Positions 62,268-64,000 of a stretch of 64,000 bases of DNA are shown in pieces. Under the pieces are notes generated by a model. It ran no database searches, had not been told where the DNA came from, and saw only the letters and a list, made by a program, of their open reading frames with translations. The stretch is taken from positions 1 through 64,000 of the forward strand of contig JBDHXA010000005.1 of the NCBI GenBank assembly GCA_039810485.1, in the 5' to 3' direction. Numbering within the stretch: position 1 is the stretch's first letter; every line of letters starts with the position of its first letter. Source of the stretch: JADZAA01 sp039810485 (GTDB lineage Bacteria; Bacteroidota; Ignavibacteria; Kapaibacteriales; UBA961). Made by a program: the position numbers and the translations under genes.

Positions 62268-62855
62268 ATGGATTTCTTTCAATCAAAAGAACATATAATT
62301 ACTGAATGGATTGAAAATTATTCCGATTCTCTCTATTCGTGGGCTTTTTATAAAACTTCACATAGGGAAACAGCAGAAGATTTGGTTCAGGAAACTTTTA
62401 TCTCTGCTTTCCAGGGAATTGATAAATTTGAAAATAAAAGTAATCCAAAAACTTGGCTTTTTTCAATACTTAATAATAAAATCTACGACCATCACCGACA
62501 AAAATTTAGAAATCAATTATCAAATAATTACGAAAAAGAATTTAAAACAGAAGAAAATATTTTCAACGATTTTTTTGATGAAAATGATAAATGGATTAGA
62601 GAAAAAAGACCTCAAACTTGGGACGAAACACAGAATTTACTTGATGATAATGATTTTTTAAATGTTTTGAATTACTGCATGGAAAATTTACCTGAAACAT
62701 GGTATTCTTCTATTCAGGCAAAGTATTTAACTGAAAAAGACAGCAAGGAAATCTGTAAGGATTTGGGAATTACTCCGTCTAATTACTGGCAGATATTGCA
62801 TAGAGCCAAGCTACAATTGAGACAATGTATAGAACAGAATTGGTTCAGGAGATAA
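62268..62855 (+). CDS. ECF-family RNA polymerase sigma factor
   Basis: A 195-residue sigma-70 factor of the extracytoplasmic function type. Region 2 is seen in ETAEDLVQETFISAFQGIDKF and NPKTWLFSILNNKIYDHHR; region 4 in EKDSKEICKDLGITPSNYW followed by HRAKLQLRQC. It starts 2 bases after the histidine kinase and 1 base before a small zinc-finger gene that is its likely anti-sigma factor. Confidence 0.9.
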   Translation: MDFFQSKEHIITEWIENYSDSLYSWAFYKTSHRETAEDLVQETFISAFQGIDKFENKSNPKTWLFSILNNKIYDHHRQKFRNQLSNNYEKEFKTEENIFNDFFDENDKWIREKRPQTWDETQNLLDDNDFLNVLNYCMENLPETWYSSIQAKYLTEKDSKEICKDLGITPSNYWQILHRAKLQLRQCIEQNWFRR

Positions 62856-62856
62856 A

Positions 62857-63147
62857 ATGAAAAAAATGATGATAAAAATAATGAATTTACTTATGCTTTC
62901 TTGTAGAAAAGCAACAGAACTGATTGATAAAAAAATACACTTCAAGTTATCAACAAAAGAAAATTTTCAGTTAGTGCTTCATAAGAGTATGTGTGATGCC
63001 TGCACAGCTTACGAAAAGCAAAGCTTAATTATTGACAGAGTTTTGAAACAAGAAAAAGAGATAGATCAGCATATCATAAAACATAAACCCACAGAGCAAT
63101 TTAAAACAAATCTTATCAATAAATTTAAAAATAAAAAAGGAAAATAA
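62857..63147 (+). CDS. Small zinc-binding anti-sigma-like protein
   Basis: A 96-residue protein with Cys16, His42, Cys46 and Cys49. The spacing His-x3-Cys-x2-Cys with an earlier Cys matches the ZAS/zf-HC2 zinc anti-sigma domain. It lacks a membrane segment, so it would be a soluble, redox- or metal-responsive regulator of the ECF factor encoded one base upstream. Confidence 0.7.
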   Translation: MKKMMIKIMNLLMLSCRKATELIDKKIHFKLSTKENFQLVLHKSMCDACTAYEKQSLIIDRVLKQEKEIDQHIIKHKPTEQFKTNLINKFKNKKGK

Positions 63148-63149
63148 TA

Positions 63150-63503
63150 ATGAAAATACTTTTAGTTATCAATGATGCACCCTATGGGAACGAAAAAGCG
63201 TATAATGCTCTTCGTCTTGCGATGACCTAGCAAAAGGAACATTCAGAAATAGAAGTAAGAATTTTCTTAATGGCAGATGCAGTATTATGTGCCTTACCAA
63301 ATAACAATACACCAAATGGTTATTATAATATTGAACGAATGATGAAGAGCGTATTAAGCAAGGGCGGTAAAGTTAAAGCTTGTGGCACTTGTGCTCAAGC
63401 TCGTGGTGTTTTCGATTTAGTCTTTATTGAAAGCATAGAAAGAAGTAATATGATTGAATATACGAATTGGGTTGTTGAATCCGAAAAAGTAATAAATTTT
63501 TAA
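63150..63503 (+). pseudogene. DsrE-family protein interrupted by an in-frame TAG
   Basis: The frame from ATG 63150 encodes MKILLVINDAPYGNEKAYNA, a TAG at 63228-63230, then QKEHSEIEVRIFLMADAVLC and the family motif CGTCAQARG, to TAA 63501-63503. One base change restores a full-length DsrE protein of about 117 residues, a sulfur-relay or sulfur-related family. Sequencing error or suppression is possible. The ATG at 63270 would yield only the C-terminal half. Confidence 0.72.
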
Positions 63504-63527
63504 AAGAAATTCTTTAAATGATAGATG

Positions 63528-63554
63528 AGCCCTTCCATTCCGAAGGGCTTTTTT
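63528..63554 (+). terminator. Rho-independent terminator after the DsrE gene
   Basis: Stem AGCCCTTC (63528-63535) with GAAGGGCT (63542-63549), loop CATTCC, and six T following. It closes the kinase/sigma/anti-sigma/DsrE unit. Confidence 0.9.
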
Positions 63555-63654
63555 AATTTTATAAAAATATTTTTCAACTCTTTGTCAGGTTTTAAAAATC
63601 TCAACGACTATTCCAGAAATAATTGATTTGTATAATTTTTTTTGGAGAATTGAG

Positions 63655-64000
63655 ATGAATAACAAACTAACAAAAACACTCACCGCAGGTGTAATAGCAA
63701 CTGTTGCAATGACAATGGTTATGTTTATGGCTCCTCTTATGGGATTGCCAAAAATGAATGCGGCAGCAATGTTGTCAATGATGCTCGGAGTTCCTGTAAT
63801 TGTCGGATGGCTCATGCACTTTATGATTGGGATTATTTTTGCCTTTGGATACTCATTCTTGTTTGCCAAAGTTCTAAGTAAGGTCTCAAATACAATCCTA
63901 AAGGGAGTAATTTATGGTTTTGTAGTTTTCGTTTTTGCTCAAATTATGATGCTTGCAATGGGTTTAATACTTCCAATGCCACAAAGTAATGATAATATGG
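63655..64000 (+). CDS. Small integral membrane protein, partial (runs off window)
   Basis: At least 115 residues are encoded from ATG 63655, preceded by TGGAGA. It is strongly hydrophobic with three to four helices and rich in Met and Gly (VAMTMVMFMAPLMGLPKMN, GWLMHFMIGIIFAFGYSF). This resembles the DUF6789/DUF2938-type membrane proteins; I cannot name a function. The stop lies beyond the window. Confidence 0.7.
   Translation, partial: MNNKLTKTLTAGVIATVAMTMVMFMAPLMGLPKMNAAAMLSMMLGVPVIVGWLMHFMIGIIFAFGYSFLFAKVLSKVSNTILKGVIYGFVVFVFAQIMMLAMGLILPMPQSNDNM

Overview
The window is an AT-rich stretch of a bacterial chromosome. Its core gene content and style (DUF1460 and DUF2867 proteins, a fused MoaC-MoaB, heptamer A/T repeats, a diheme cytochrome in front of narGHJI) suggest the Bacteroidota/Chlorobiota/Ignavibacteriota (FCB) group. 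No rRNA or other phylogenetic marker except aspS is present, so this placement is an inference.

Layout: (1) 1-12 kb, an IS30-type transposase tail, then housekeeping genes: an AddB-like nuclease, a polar amino acid ABC transporter, a large TPR/transglutaminase protein, aspS and a DUF1460 protein. (2) 13-24 kb, a respiratory nitrate reductase locus in the order cytochrome c, narG, narH, narJ, narI, hemerythrin, narK, with a 189-bp MITE-like element before narK. (3) 24-31 kb, a DUF2867 pseudogene, a TDT transporter and a compact molybdenum cofactor operon (moaA, moeA, TSUP permease, mobA, moaD, moeB, moaE). (4) 32-57 kb, a large co-directional cluster for anaerobic aromatic degradation: ATP-dependent (class I) benzoyl-CoA reductase bcrCBAD, an acyl/aryl-CoA ligase, a solitary 2-hydroxyacyl-CoA dehydratase-type subunit with a ketopantoate-reductase/ASKHA-activator fusion, thiolase, a hydroxyacyl-CoA dehydrogenase/enoyl-CoA hydratase fusion, had, oah, dch, korAB and ferredoxin, then MocA, XdhC, an SDR and a fused 4-hydroxybenzoyl-CoA reductase. 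(5) 57-64 kb, a hemerythrin, MoaC-MoaB, small unknown genes, a decayed accessory patch (ArsR and AhpD-like remnants, second MITE copy), and a histidine kinase/ECF sigma/anti-sigma set with a broken DsrE gene.

The parts interlock. Nitrate is the terminal electron acceptor. MobA (guanylyl cofactor) would serve NarG, while MocA and XdhC (cytosine cofactor) would serve the 4-hydroxybenzoyl-CoA reductase. KorAB and the ferredoxin would supply low-potential electrons to both CoA-ester reductases. The enzymes from benzoyl-CoA to glutaryl-CoA plus acetyl-CoA can be accounted for. Glutaryl-CoA dehydrogenase, an aromatic uptake system and nitrite reductase are not in the window.

Most notable: a near-complete class I benzoyl-CoA pathway in what looks like an FCB-type genome; a ketopantoate-reductase/ASKHA fusion next to a lone dehydratase-type subunit, which looks like a second, undescribed ATP-driven reductase system; a strictly phased array of operator-like sites upstream of the nitrate reductase locus whose half-site recurs upstream of bcrC; and a fused HcrC-HcrA subunit.
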